Position numbers and translations under genes: made by a program
The notes under the pieces: model-generated
Seen by the model: only the letters and a program-made list of their open reading frames with translations
What the model was told of the DNA's origin: nothing
The model's database searches: none
Assembly (NCBI RefSeq): GCF_011074885.1
Contig: NC_054688.1
Location: 62,001-126,000 of the forward strand
Source: Brettanomyces bruxellensis
Taxonomy: Eukaryota > Ascomycota > Pichiomycetes > Pichiales > Pichiaceae
DNA length: 64,000 bases
Direction: 5' to 3'
Shown: positions 46,302 to 56,316 of the stretch, one piece after another
Position numbering within the stretch: position 1 is the first letter of the stretch
How the letters are laid out: the number at the start of each line of letters is the position of its first letter

Positions 46302-46961
46302 ATTTTATTGGACCGTGACCTGATATGTACTGATTGAATTCGAAATGCTGGACGCTTGGAAAATGTTCAATATCTTGGGCCTACCTTCTTTCGGATTAAA
46401 CTTCGTTTCGTTATTCCTCTTTTTTCAATCATCCAACGATATTTCATATTTTTTTTTAATTCCAGTATTTTTCCTCGGGTTGAAGCCGCTACGGAAAATC
46501 AAACTAGCTTGGAATAGCCTGATTTCCTTTTCTGTGAGATTTGGACCTTAAATAAAACAGTTAGGAAACATGCCATTATAAAGTTAAGGACCAAGTTTAC
46601 TTTCCATATACAGAGATTAGGATAGAAATACTTCCTTTATTTTTATTCAATGTATTAACTTATATTCAGCATATTGCCTCGATCATTTATCTCCCGTTCC
46701 ATCGGCGCATCCGTACACTACTTGTTTGGAAGTTGATTTTTGGCTCAAAATTCTACTTTCATTCTCAATGGCCAGTTATTCTAGTTATTCTTGACTTATC
46801 ACATTAGAATGTTTTAATGTCCATAAACAAACACCAAAACGCTCAACTTTTAAAAAGCAACAGAGGCGTTAGGATAAAAGGGGTTGCTTGTTCATAGAGT
46901 TTTTTTGAAACAAAGTTTTATTCTTATATGTTGACAATTTTGACATAATTGAGAAATAAAT
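46302..46961. other. divergent YPP1/ULP1 promoter
   Basis: 660 bp without a supported gene; a 68-codon open frame at 46345-46551 (plus) has no recognisable product. Confidence 0.45.
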
Positions 46962-48932
46962 ATGACGGAACTGATGCAATCTATGGCAACAGATCTGAAG
47001 CCAAGAAATCGCGATTATAATACATTGCCAACATTCGCCAAGCGACGATTCAACAAGGAGTATCATATGGGGACAAATCAAGCATCAGATAGTGAAGATC
47101 ACGTACTCTTATTAGACTCACCTGAAAAACCCTCAAGGAAAGGAACGTTACCACAATTTGTGCCAGAAGATCGCAGTTATGCAGATAGCCTACTAGAAAG
47201 TGCAATTAATGAGGCTAGACAACGTTCATTTTTGAAGGAGAAGCCCCGAAAAGTTTCTTCGTCCGGAAAAACCTTGTTTTCGAACCGTATAAACGGAATG
47301 TTTAGGTCGTTTACAAGTTCAATTGATAACACTGAAGCGGACATCAAGAACCAACTTTCACATAAAATACGTGTTTTCAGTGGTAAAAAGGATGCAGATA
47401 TAGGGCCACAATCATCAGTGGGTGATTCGGATGCTGCATTTGTGAGTTTTGTGAAGCTTTTATGTATGGCGTTGCTTTGCTTGGGCAAAAAACTCTATGC
47501 ATGGGGAATTTTCTTCCTTATAAGGGCTACAACATGGCTTCTATCATTAATAAATAAAGTTCCAACACCTAGCACAAATTCAGAGAGGGTGAGTGCCTGT
47601 AAAACGGATCCAAAACCTCCAGAAACTATACAGAATGCCAAGAATGATACAGATTTATCAGTATCCGATCTATGTCAGAGCACTCCAGTTAAGAAGCAGA
47701 AAAACTTGCCAAAAGTGAAACTCAATGATCGAAAAACTAGCAATATAACTGCATTTGCAAATGCTATAAGTGGGCAAGATCCGTTTATGATAAGTCCTTC
47801 CAAAGATCATAAAGACTACGGCACATTCTTTTACCATAATGAATCTCCTGCATCAAGAAATACCGGCAAAAAAGAAAACTCGTTAAAAAGCGTTACTGAA
47901 TCGTTAAACTTTAACGATGAACAGTATTTACCAAAGTCTAATATATACCAGGATAAGAATGATCGGCAATTGAAACGAGCACAGGAAATTAAAAACAACT
48001 TATTGCATTTCTATAACATGCCCGCAGACAAGAACTGGTCAACAATTCAAACTCCAAGCTTCACAAGAAGTTCGGAGAGATTGAAGGATTTAGAGTGGAT
48101 AAAGGACGATGATGTTGATTATTTACACAATTTGGAATCGACTGAACTCTTTAAAGAATATAAGAAGATCATGGAGGAGCGGTTGAATGTCCAGAGGATT
48201 TCAAGATTAAAAAAATTAAAGGAGAAAGCAAAGGTTAAGCCATTAAATGAGGACCAGCTTTCCATGGTCGAAAATTGGTGGGATGATGCTTATTCAAGCA
48301 CGGCGATAATCAATAAATTCAATATAGGTATCACCTATAGGGATATGTTTACATTGTCGGATCGAAAATGGTTAAACGACAATGTAATTGACTTCTACAT
48401 GTGCTTGATTAACGAAAGAGCCAAAAAAGATTCTTCGCTGCCGACAATGCATGTATTTTCGACATACTTCTTTACAACCCTATATAAGAGAGGCTATCAA
48501 GGAGTTAGAAAGTGGGCAAAACGGGCAAAAGTGGATGTAACGACAGTGGATTACGTGTTTGTTCCAATAAACATTCATTCATCCCACTGGGCCTTGGGAC
48601 TTGTTAACAATAAAGAGCACGCATTTCAGTATTTTGATTCTTTGTTTGGCACTGGTGGCGATATTTTAGATAACTTGCAAAGCTACATGATTGAGGAAAC
48701 AAAGAGATTGTACGGAGAATCTATGAACGGAATAGATTATTCAAGATACGAAGTTAATCCGGAGATGCCATGTCCAACACAGCAGAATGGCTTTGACTGT
48801 GGCGTCTTTACATGTACAATGGCCGAATACTTGTCTAGGAATATGCCTCTTCTATTTTCGCAGGAAGATATGCCTTTAATAAGACGGAGAATGGCATATG
48901 AAATAGGAACAGGAAAACTATTGCAACATTAA
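46962..48932 (+). CDS. ULP1: SUMO protease ULP1
   Basis: 656 residues. C48 cysteine-protease domain in the last ~220 residues: WLNDNVIDFYMCLI, YVFVPINIHSSHWALG (His542), YFDSLFGT (Asp559) and TQQNGFDCGVFTC (Cys613), a complete catalytic triad plus oxyanion Gln. Ulp1 matures SUMO and removes it from substrates, and is tethered to nuclear pores. The N-terminal part is long and polar but has an uncommon hydrophobic block at about residues 160-198 (FVKLLCMALLCLGKK and WGIFFLIRATTWLLSL), which could be a membrane-associated helix. Confidence 0.93.
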   Translation: MTELMQSMATDLKPRNRDYNTLPTFAKRRFNKEYHMGTNQASDSEDHVLLLDSPEKPSRKGTLPQFVPEDRSYADSLLESAINEARQRSFLKEKPRKVSSSGKTLFSNRINGMFRSFTSSIDNTEADIKNQLSHKIRVFSGKKDADIGPQSSVGDSDAAFVSFVKLLCMALLCLGKKLYAWGIFFLIRATTWLLSLINKVPTPSTNSERVSACKTDPKPPETIQNAKNDTDLSVSDLCQSTPVKKQKNLPKVKLNDRKTSNITAFANAISGQDPFMISPSKDHKDYGTFFYHNESPASRNTGKKENSLKSVTESLNFNDEQYLPKSNIYQDKNDRQLKRAQEIKNNLLHFYNMPADKNWSTIQTPSFTRSSERLKDLEWIKDDDVDYLHNLESTELFKEYKKIMEERLNVQRISRLKKLKEKAKVKPLNEDQLSMVENWWDDAYSSTAIINKFNIGITYRDMFTLSDRKWLNDNVIDFYMCLINERAKKDSSLPTMHVFSTYFFTTLYKRGYQGVRKWAKRAKVDVTTVDYVFVPINIHSSHWALGLVNNKEHAFQYFDSLFGTGGDILDNLQSYMIEETKRLYGESMNGIDYSRYEVNPEMPCPTQQNGFDCGVFTCTMAEYLSRNMPLLFSQEDMPLIRRRMAYEIGTGKLLQH

Positions 48933-49041
48933 TATACGTGATAGATAAACAGATACGTTATAATGTAACTAAGATATGACAAGGTTAAATCTTATCTGAA
49001 ACAGTCGAATAAAAATATCTGTAGTAAAAAAATATGGGAAA

Positions 49042-50718
49042 TCATTCGGTTGCAACTTTGTAGGTAAGCTCTCCAACATCTTGCTTATGCTCTTCTTTTG
49101 TCGATCCAGCCTCTTCTGACGTGCTTTTGGCAATATAGTCATCATCATCAAACATGGCAATCTTATAAGTTTTGAAGTCTTTCGTTTTGACACCTCTTTC
49201 AAACATAACATCAAGTTCTTCGAAGGTACGACCTTTCATTTCAGGAAGACGGAAGACACACCAAAAGGCCCAAATCAAACATAAGGATGCTGGAAGGAAA
49301 GCGGCTTTTCCTTTCCAATTGTCTTGAGCCGGACTTATCATGTAAGGATTAGCAACAGAGCATATGATACCGAGAATATAGTAGATGGATCTTCCAATAG
49401 CAAAAGTCCTATTTCTTAACCTTGCGGTTGGAACTTCTGTGGAAATAGCAAACGCTAATGGACCTATACTGCAATCATAAAAGAAACTTTGGGTCATTAA
49501 TATAACAGCCGAAGCCCATTTAGGGCCATCCTTGGAGCTTGGAGCTAAGGCAAGGAAACCAACAATGAAGTAAATGAGAGATTGTCCAAACATTCCTGCT
49601 GTATATAACAATCTATGACCAGTCAAAGTAACCAAGAACCAAGAAGTGACATCACCAAAGAGAGCAATACCCTCACCAATAAAGGTAAACGAATATGATT
49701 TGATCTGACTGAAACCAACTTGCTCAAAGAAATAAGAGTTACCCACACCTCCAAAACTGTTCATTTGCTGGCACATCCAAGTCATGATACAAATTTCGGT
49801 TCTTCTCAAGTTTTTACCCTTGAAGCAGTCAAAATATGAAGAATTATTTTCATTATCACGGTTGAACATGTCACTGTGGACCATCATAGCAATTTCTTTC
49901 TCGATAACCTCATCAAGATCATCATCACTTCTAAGACGGCGGATATTCTTCTTTGCTTCTTCAATTTTGTCATTTCTAACTAACCACCAGGGAGATTCTG
50001 GAGCGAACCAAGTAATGAGAGCCAAAGGAATAGGCCAGCACCACTGAATGGCAAAAGGAATTCTGTACGACCACTGTGTATTGTTTTCAGCAAATCCCAG
50101 AAGAATTCCGGCCTTAATGGTGTGACCAATGGTAAATGTGAAGTTCACATACATTGTCAAATAGCCACGAAGAATAGCGGGGCACATTTCGGCTGCATAA
50201 CCTGGAGCAAGACCTCCTAAAAGACCCCAAATAATTGTACATAAAAGTTCACCGGTAAACAAGACGCCGATTGAGGGAGCAAAGAAAACAATGAAAATGA
50301 AGGCGGTTGCAAAAACATAACACGGCATGATAACCTTCTTATAACCATAACGTTCAACAAGCCAACCATTAAGCATCAATCCGATAATCTCACCAACTGG
50401 GGAAGCCATATTTAATGCGGACTGCCATTTAGCTGGAACCTGATACTCTTTAATCTTAGGATACCATTGTCCATATTTCTTGGCAAAACTGTTATAACCA
50501 TAAACTGAACTAATAAGAGAGTCATCATAAGCTTCCATAATAATGGCAAGAGAGATAGCCCAGGTCCAGAAGACAGCCTTCTTATTGGTTTTGAGGGCTT
50601 GCCACAAAGTCAACGAATGCTCATAATCCACACCCTCACGAGCATCGGTTGCAAGTTTCTGCTCTGTTTCATACTTTTTGTAAGGTTCAGAAGTAGGCGA
50701 GTTTTCAATTGTAGACAT
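49042..50718 (-). CDS. alpha-glucoside (maltose-type) MFS permease
   Basis: 558 residues with 12 predicted helices. The sugar-porter signatures are present: ESPWWLVRNDKIEEAKKNIRRL in the central loop, PEMKGRTFEELD at the end, and the MAL-type segment FWTWAISLAIIMEAYDDSL. It resembles yeast Mal/Mph/Agt1 proton symporters for maltose, trehalose or isomaltose at the plasma membrane. Substrate range cannot be read from sequence. The stretch SALNMASPVGEIIGLMLNGW is characteristic of this subfamily. It has a long (1.6 kb) upstream region shared with the divergent EEP gene. Confidence 0.9.
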   Translation of the reverse strand: MSTIENSPTSEPYKKYETEQKLATDAREGVDYEHSLTLWQALKTNKKAVFWTWAISLAIIMEAYDDSLISSVYGYNSFAKKYGQWYPKIKEYQVPAKWQSALNMASPVGEIIGLMLNGWLVERYGYKKVIMPCYVFATAFIFIVFFAPSIGVLFTGELLCTIIWGLLGGLAPGYAAEMCPAILRGYLTMYVNFTFTIGHTIKAGILLGFAENNTQWSYRIPFAIQWCWPIPLALITWFAPESPWWLVRNDKIEEAKKNIRRLRSDDDLDEVIEKEIAMMVHSDMFNRDNENNSSYFDCFKGKNLRRTEICIMTWMCQQMNSFGGVGNSYFFEQVGFSQIKSYSFTFIGEGIALFGDVTSWFLVTLTGHRLLYTAGMFGQSLIYFIVGFLALAPSSKDGPKWASAVILMTQSFFYDCSIGPLAFAISTEVPTARLRNRTFAIGRSIYYILGIICSVANPYMISPAQDNWKGKAAFLPASLCLIWAFWCVFRLPEMKGRTFEELDVMFERGVKTKDFKTYKIAMFDDDDYIAKSTSEEAGSTKEEHKQDVGELTYKVATE

Positions 50719-50940
50719 TTTGGCAATTGTTCAAGCTTTAAATACTTTGCTTTGCGAAACACACAAACTTGGAAACCAGCCTGTGTTTGTCAGAGCCTAA
50801 TTTACAAGCAGAGGAGATATTGATATACTTTTATATGCTTTTGGTTTTAAGTTTTCAGCATCTTGATCCAATAACGAATATGAATTTTGATCCTACGATA
50901 GTATTTTACATAGGATGAAGGTTTATTCACAGTAGAGGGG

Positions 50941-50946
50941 CACGTG
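50941..50946. promoter_or_regulatory. CACGTG E-box
   Basis: Cbf1/Pho4-type palindrome about 220 bp upstream of the permease ATG; repeated at 51734. Confidence 0.35.
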
Positions 50947-50958
50947 CAGTTAACTCAA

Positions 50959-50967
50959 CCGGCGGAA
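50959..50967. promoter_or_regulatory. CCGGCGGAA motif
   Basis: CGG-containing sequence, 240 bp upstream of the alpha-glucoside permease; CCGGCGGA recurs at 51862. Zn2Cys6 activators of the MAL type bind CGG/CGC triplets, so these are candidate sites. Confidence 0.35.
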
Positions 50968-52336
50968 AAGAGGAGGAAGTATGCATGTATACGCAATCAG
51001 GAAAGCAATTTCATATTTCACTATCTTATATTCATACATAAAAGAAATATAAGAGCTTCTCAACATAAACTACAGGGTAGGCGACCATATTATTGACTGA
51101 TAAATATTACATTTAGTTAATAATAAAAAGGAAGCACGACAATGTGTTCAACACCAATATCATCGACAAATTATATTCTTCCGGAAATCGAGAGAAGCAT
51201 GGTATGGAGGTGGAATAAAACGAACACAAAGAAAAAATCATGAATGCTAATAAAGCAATATCATTGAACAAATTATAGCCAATCCTAACACAGCTTCACA
51301 ATTCTTTCGTGTTTGGTCGATCGGTTCCCAAAAAGGGAATGCAAATAAATTTACCTAAAAAAAAAGAAATACAACAGCCGCACGCGAATTCTTGGCCCCA
51401 GCATGCAAAATAGAAAAATCAAAAGTCTTGTTTCGTGCTTTGGCTTTACTAGGACCTTATTTAGAGTCCGATGGGGACAATAATATATTAAATGGGTCTG
51501 CACGTTTCTGGACTTCAATACATTTGTATTAGCATGATTAACATACAGCATTTTTTTCGACGTAACATCTTCCCCACGAGATGTGAATATTCCCAAACAT
51601 TACATAATGCCCAACAATACTCTAGAAAAATATTATTGTTAAATGCATCTATTGCGTTTGTTACCACGGCTCCAAATCTCTATCTAAATGCACAGCCGCA
51701 CCAATCAGTCGCTTATTAAATCCCTCTTAATCCCACGTGCTGTCTACCCATGATCTTGGCAATCTATGTCAGTTGCTCATAAATTGTTTTCTGATCAAAA
51801 CTGATAAGATTTTAAAAGAATATTCGTGGACCACTCACTTTGCTATTTCCATCGGCACTTTCCGGCGGAGAGATGTATTCCAGATTAAATAATTTGAAAT
51901 CTTTGTTCGTGAATTTGAGTTTCGAAATAAAATAGGCTTCCAATCATTCAAGCCGGAAGAAAACGTATTTTTGGAAAGGAAGTGGGGTTCATAAAAAGGA
52001 CAACGTGCTCAAGAGTTCACTTTACAATGATTACAACACATAATTGACGATGATCGTATAAAGTTCACAGGAAGAGAAAGTGATCTAAGAGTATAATATG
52101 AAATAAATGCTGAAAAATTCAAGAAGAAAGAATATATATAAGCTTTCCAAAGATAGTAATAAGCAAGGCCCCAAAAATGGAGTCATAAAAACAACAGTAA
52201 TAAACAGCTCGATATATATATACATTGTATATACGTGCTTAGTTAAAAGACTAGGTAGAACATATAATACTCCAATCAAACAAGAGGACCTGGTTTAGCC
52301 ATTTACAACCTTGTCAATAATTAACAAGAATTCAAG

Positions 52337-53113
52337 ATGACTACCATCAAGATTTATGATCATAACATTAGAACAGTTCCAAGCACCTTAATGGAAGGTG
52401 AAGAGGAATGGTCAGTCAGAAAAATCGGATGCATCAACAGTATTCGATACTTGTCTGATATAAACACGATTGTTTGTCTTCAAGAAGTCATGCATCAGCA
52501 ATTAACTGATATAATGATGGGTCTTGGAGATAATTGGGCATATGCAGGTGTTGCAAGAGATGACGGAGCCACTGAAGGTGAATATTCACCAGTACTTTTC
52601 AGAAAGGATGGTTTTAGGTTGGTTGCAACATATGTCAAATGGCTCAGTACTACTCCAGACAAAATCAGTACTGGTTGGGGAGCACATCTTAACCGTATTG
52701 TTACCGTTGCTAAACTCCAGCATTTAGCTTCTGGAAAGATACTTCATGTTCTTTGCACACATTTTGACCATCAAGCGGCTCTTGCACGCACAAATTCTGC
52801 ACATCTTGTTTGTGAGATAGCAGAACAAATATCAGGTCCACTTTTTCTGTCGGGTGACTTTAATGCAGCGCCTTCTGAAGAGTGCTACAGTGTTATGGAG
52901 AAAACTTTGAGTGATTCATCAAAGATTGCTCCAATCAAGTATGGACATAAATATACATACTGCGGCTTTTCTTCAAATGACGGCTGTAGTATCATCGACT
53001 ACATATGGACAAACAATCAGTCCCGTGCTCTCAAATTTGGTGTTCTACCAGCAGGCTTTGATGGTGAAAACTTTAGTGATCATCGTGTTCTTCTAGCAGA
53101 TTTTGAGATATGA
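52337..53113 (+). CDS. EEP-superfamily hydrolase (endonuclease/exonuclease/phosphatase)
   Basis: 258 residues. DNase-I-like fold motifs in order: YDHNIR with Asn10, CLQEV with Glu50, THFDH, SGDFNAAPSEE, and the C-terminal SDHRVLLADF with catalytic His249. All metal and general-base positions are present, so it should be active. It has no signal peptide, no LRR, no SH2- or Sac-type partner domain, and is shorter than the yeast relatives Inp51-53, Isc1, Ccr4 and Ngl2. It looks like the small stand-alone EEP proteins found in bacteria and some fungi. Substrate unknown. Confidence 0.8.
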   Translation: MTTIKIYDHNIRTVPSTLMEGEEEWSVRKIGCINSIRYLSDINTIVCLQEVMHQQLTDIMMGLGDNWAYAGVARDDGATEGEYSPVLFRKDGFRLVATYVKWLSTTPDKISTGWGAHLNRIVTVAKLQHLASGKILHVLCTHFDHQAALARTNSAHLVCEIAEQISGPLFLSGDFNAAPSEECYSVMEKTLSDSSKIAPIKYGHKYTYCGFSSNDGCSIIDYIWTNNQSRALKFGVLPAGFDGENFSDHRVLLADFEI

Positions 53114-53481
53114 GGCTTCATTTATGTACATATATTCAACTATAGATAATTTATTACAATATTATATATATCTATACACGGGCTGCTGTTACTTTACTGT
53201 AAATCGAAACATCACAGTACTAATTCTTGAGCGATTTCAAAAAAATTCAGTATCACTATTGCACCGATTGAAATAGATCTAAAATGTGCTTCGGAAAAAA
53301 TTTCCTTTACCTCTTAGCCGTGCCAACTGCCGCGGCTTTAACGCGCTTATTTTTGAATGTTCATGCAGGTGCGTATTTATGCACATTTATAAGTGATACT
53401 TTCAATATTCAGTCAAGATAATACGTCGTCCTCAACGAACCAACAATTTCACAAAAATTAAAAACAAAAAGACAAAGCATA
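53114..53481. other. convergent 3' spacer
   Basis: 368 bp between two convergent genes; nothing supported. Confidence 0.4.
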
Positions 53482-54513
53482 TCACTTTTTGGCGTCTTTA
53501 CCCTTAATTTCAATCTTCTCAATACCCTTGATGAGATCATCAACGGAATTATCGGTTTTCTGGGATGAAACAACCTTTTCAGCCTCAGCCACCTTCTTGG
53601 CAAGAGCCTTAGAGGTTTTCTCCGCCTTGGTAACATTCTTTTCTTCATTTTTGATAGTTGTATCCTCCAGTGCAAATGTGCCTGGAGATTCGATCAATTT
53701 CTTACCTTCCTGGATCAATTTTTCCAAATCATCATGCCATCCCAGAAGATCGACCAACTTCGTAATAGTATGGTCGCAGTCAGCAAGCATCACTAAATCA
53801 GATTTTCGTGGGCAATCTTCAAAGTCAGCACATATTTCTCTGTTCATAAGTACCCTTGTAGTCCTACTTGATATTTCTGCAGGCAATACAGCAAAGGGAT
53901 AAACCTCAAGAGAAGTGCCTGCAACAATAGCCACTGTAAAATCATCCTTCCTGTCCTTTTCCCATAACTCAAAGAATTTAGCGGGAAGAGACTCACCAAA
54001 GAATACAATATCAGGCTTGACATAGCTGCCACATTTCTGACAGCGTGGAATTCCTTTCTTCATCAACTTTTTCCAAGTAACCGAATCCATCTCTGTCCCA
54101 CACTTGATACAATGCACTTTGGCAAAAGATCCATGGGCCTCCACAATAAAATCCTCATGAACCCCGGCCACCCGTTCCAATGCATCGATGTTCTGGGTGT
54201 AACATCTTTTAAGGATATTCTTCTCCTGGCAAAGTCTTATAAAGTAATGGAATTTACTAGGGAGATACTTTCCAGGATACATCTCCTCAGCCAATGTATA
54301 GAAGGCTTTAGGATTTTTCTTGAAGTAATTAATGTCAAACACTGCCTCGGGGAAAGGTAAGTTGAGTTTCTGTAGATTTGAGTAAAGACCTGTTTTGGGA
54401 GATCGAAAGTCCGGAATTCCACAGTTGGTCGATATACCTGCACCAACAAAAAAGATTACCTTGGCATCCCTACCTTTAATCAGAGTAGCCAGCTCTTTCA
54501 GTTTTGCATCCAT
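53482..54513 (-). CDS. HST2: sirtuin deacetylase HST2
   Basis: 343 residues. Class I sirtuin: GAGIST at 24-29, DFRSP at 35-39, TQNID at 107-111, catalytic His127 in AHGSF, zinc pairs Cys135/Cys138 and Cys158/Cys161, VFFGE near 170, and AGTSLEVYPFA. The C-terminal tail (about 275-343) is Lys/Glu-rich and coiled-coil-like. It resembles cytosolic Hst2 in length and in the SYVKPDIVFFGESLP stretch, rather than Sir2/Hst1, which have long N-terminal extensions. NAD-dependent removal of acetyl groups, for example from H4K16. Confidence 0.93.
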   Translation of the reverse strand: MDAKLKELATLIKGRDAKVIFFVGAGISTNCGIPDFRSPKTGLYSNLQKLNLPFPEAVFDINYFKKNPKAFYTLAEEMYPGKYLPSKFHYFIRLCQEKNILKRCYTQNIDALERVAGVHEDFIVEAHGSFAKVHCIKCGTEMDSVTWKKLMKKGIPRCQKCGSYVKPDIVFFGESLPAKFFELWEKDRKDDFTVAIVAGTSLEVYPFAVLPAEISSRTTRVLMNREICADFEDCPRKSDLVMLADCDHTITKLVDLLGWHDDLEKLIQEGKKLIESPGTFALEDTTIKNEEKNVTKAEKTSKALAKKVAEAEKVVSSQKTDNSVDDLIKGIEKIEIKGKDAKK

Positions 54514-54856
54514 CTTAGTTAGGACAATATTCTTCTTCTTTATACCAAATTGCCCACACCAAATAGAGACTTAACCAAGATCTTTTGTGGCGTTCCCGTT
54601 AAAGGTAAAGTATATATATATATACATGCATACCACATCTTAGGATCTTTTTGCGCATGTACCGGGATCTTTAGATCCTGATGGATCACTTTTTTTTTTT
54701 TTTTTTTTCAGTGAAAAGTTTGTCTCTTGATTTGCCCATTGCTAGACTTTCCACTAATGTCAATTCCCGAAGATGACCATTTGTTACCTGTCACCGATAT
54801 TGAACGACTAATCTTAGGAGGCATAATTCAGTAAGATAAGCAAGAGTGCAGCGATA
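54514..54856. other. divergent HST2/RQC2 promoter
   Basis: 343 bp. Contains a run of alternating TA near 54610-54624 and a run of about 20 T at 54690-54709. No gene seen. Confidence 0.45.
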
Positions 54857-56280
54857 ATGAAGCAGAGAGTTTCCGCTCTAGATTTAAAGCTTTTAGTGGC
54901 AGAATTGGCTCCTAAAGCCAAAGGACATCGCTTAAGCAATGTTTATAGTCTTAGTTCCAATAATAGATCGTTTCTTTTTAAATTTGCCCAGCCCGACTCA
55001 AAAGTGAATGTGGCTGTTGAATCCGGGTTCAAACTTTACATTACCGATTATCAGAAGCCAGTGCTTCCTCAACCAACAAGCTTTTGCACAAAGCTCAGAA
55101 AGCATTTAAAGTCGAAAAGACTCACACATGTCGAACAAATTGGTGATGATAGAGTGGTTGTTTTGGAGTTTAGTGATGGAATGTATTATTTAGTCCTCGA
55201 ATTCTTTAGCGCCGGTAACATCATCTTGTTGGACTCAAACCGCCAGATCATTTCATTATTTAGAGTTGTGGAGAATAAGATGAAAGCATCCGATCCAGAC
55301 GCTTTTAACTATTCAATAGGACAAACATATCCATCGTTTGACTCTACACTTTTTGAAGATGAAAATATGAAAATTCGTGAATTTGTTACATATGATAAAG
55401 GTCTTGTGGTTGGCTGGATTAAGGAAATGCAACAACGTGAAGAACAAAACAAAAACCGTGAAACATCCGGGAAGAAAAAGAAGAAGAAGGGAAGAATATT
55501 TTCGGTCAACAAGCTATGCTTCATGCATGCACCATATCTTTCCTCTGATTTGATTCAGCGTTCATTGTTGGATAATGGTGTTACTCCCTCACAGAGTTGC
55601 TTAAACATGTTGGAAGACAATTCTTTAGTCGAAAAAGTAGTCACTTCACTGCAAGAAAGTGAAAATACATTTAAATCTCTTTTACAAACTCCTCCAGGCA
55701 AAGTGCAAGGATGGATACTACGGAAAATAAATCCACTTTTTGATAATACGAAGAAGGAATCAAGTGAGAATTTGAAATATACGTACGAAGAATTTCATCC
55801 ATTTGAACCAGTTCATAAGGAGAATGAAGATTCGAAAGTTGATGTCGTGGATGGATACAATAAAACTGTTGATACTTTCTTTACAATGATAGAGCTTTCA
55901 AAGGCATCCCTAAGTAGACAACAGCAAAAGGCTGCTGCTGCTAAAAGACTGCAACTTGTGAAGGAAGAGAACGAAAAGAAACTAGCAAAATTAGATGCTG
56001 TTCAAGAACTAAATCGAAAAAAGGGTTACCTAATCACTTTGCATAGTAGTGAAATTGAGGACTGTAGATCAAGTATACAGGCCCTTCTTGATCAACAGAT
56101 GGATTGGCAAAACATCGATAAATTGATTGAGGTGGAAAGAAGACGAGGTAATCCAACAGCTAAAATGATTAAATCCTTGAATCTTTTAAAGCATGAGTTC
56201 ACAGTTTTACTTCCGGATGAACAAGAAGTTGTAGATGATGAAAACGAGGATGAAAGCGACTCTGATAGTGATAGTGATAG

Positions 56281-56316
<36 letters not shown>

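Larger units (their letters stand above)
50719..52336. other. long divergent promoter region
   Basis: 1.6 kb with no credible gene (a 75-codon frame at 51492-51719 is probably chance). It holds CACGTG at 50941 and 51734 and CCGGCGGA at 50959 and 51862, so two palindromic E-boxes and two CGG-type motifs occur as pairs. TATA-like runs lie near 52203-52216. Confidence 0.5.

Noticed and set aside
46345..46551. 68-codon hydrophobic ORF in the YPP1/ULP1 promoter
   Set aside because: No family signature and it spans a divergent promoter; T-rich DNA reads as Phe/Leu.
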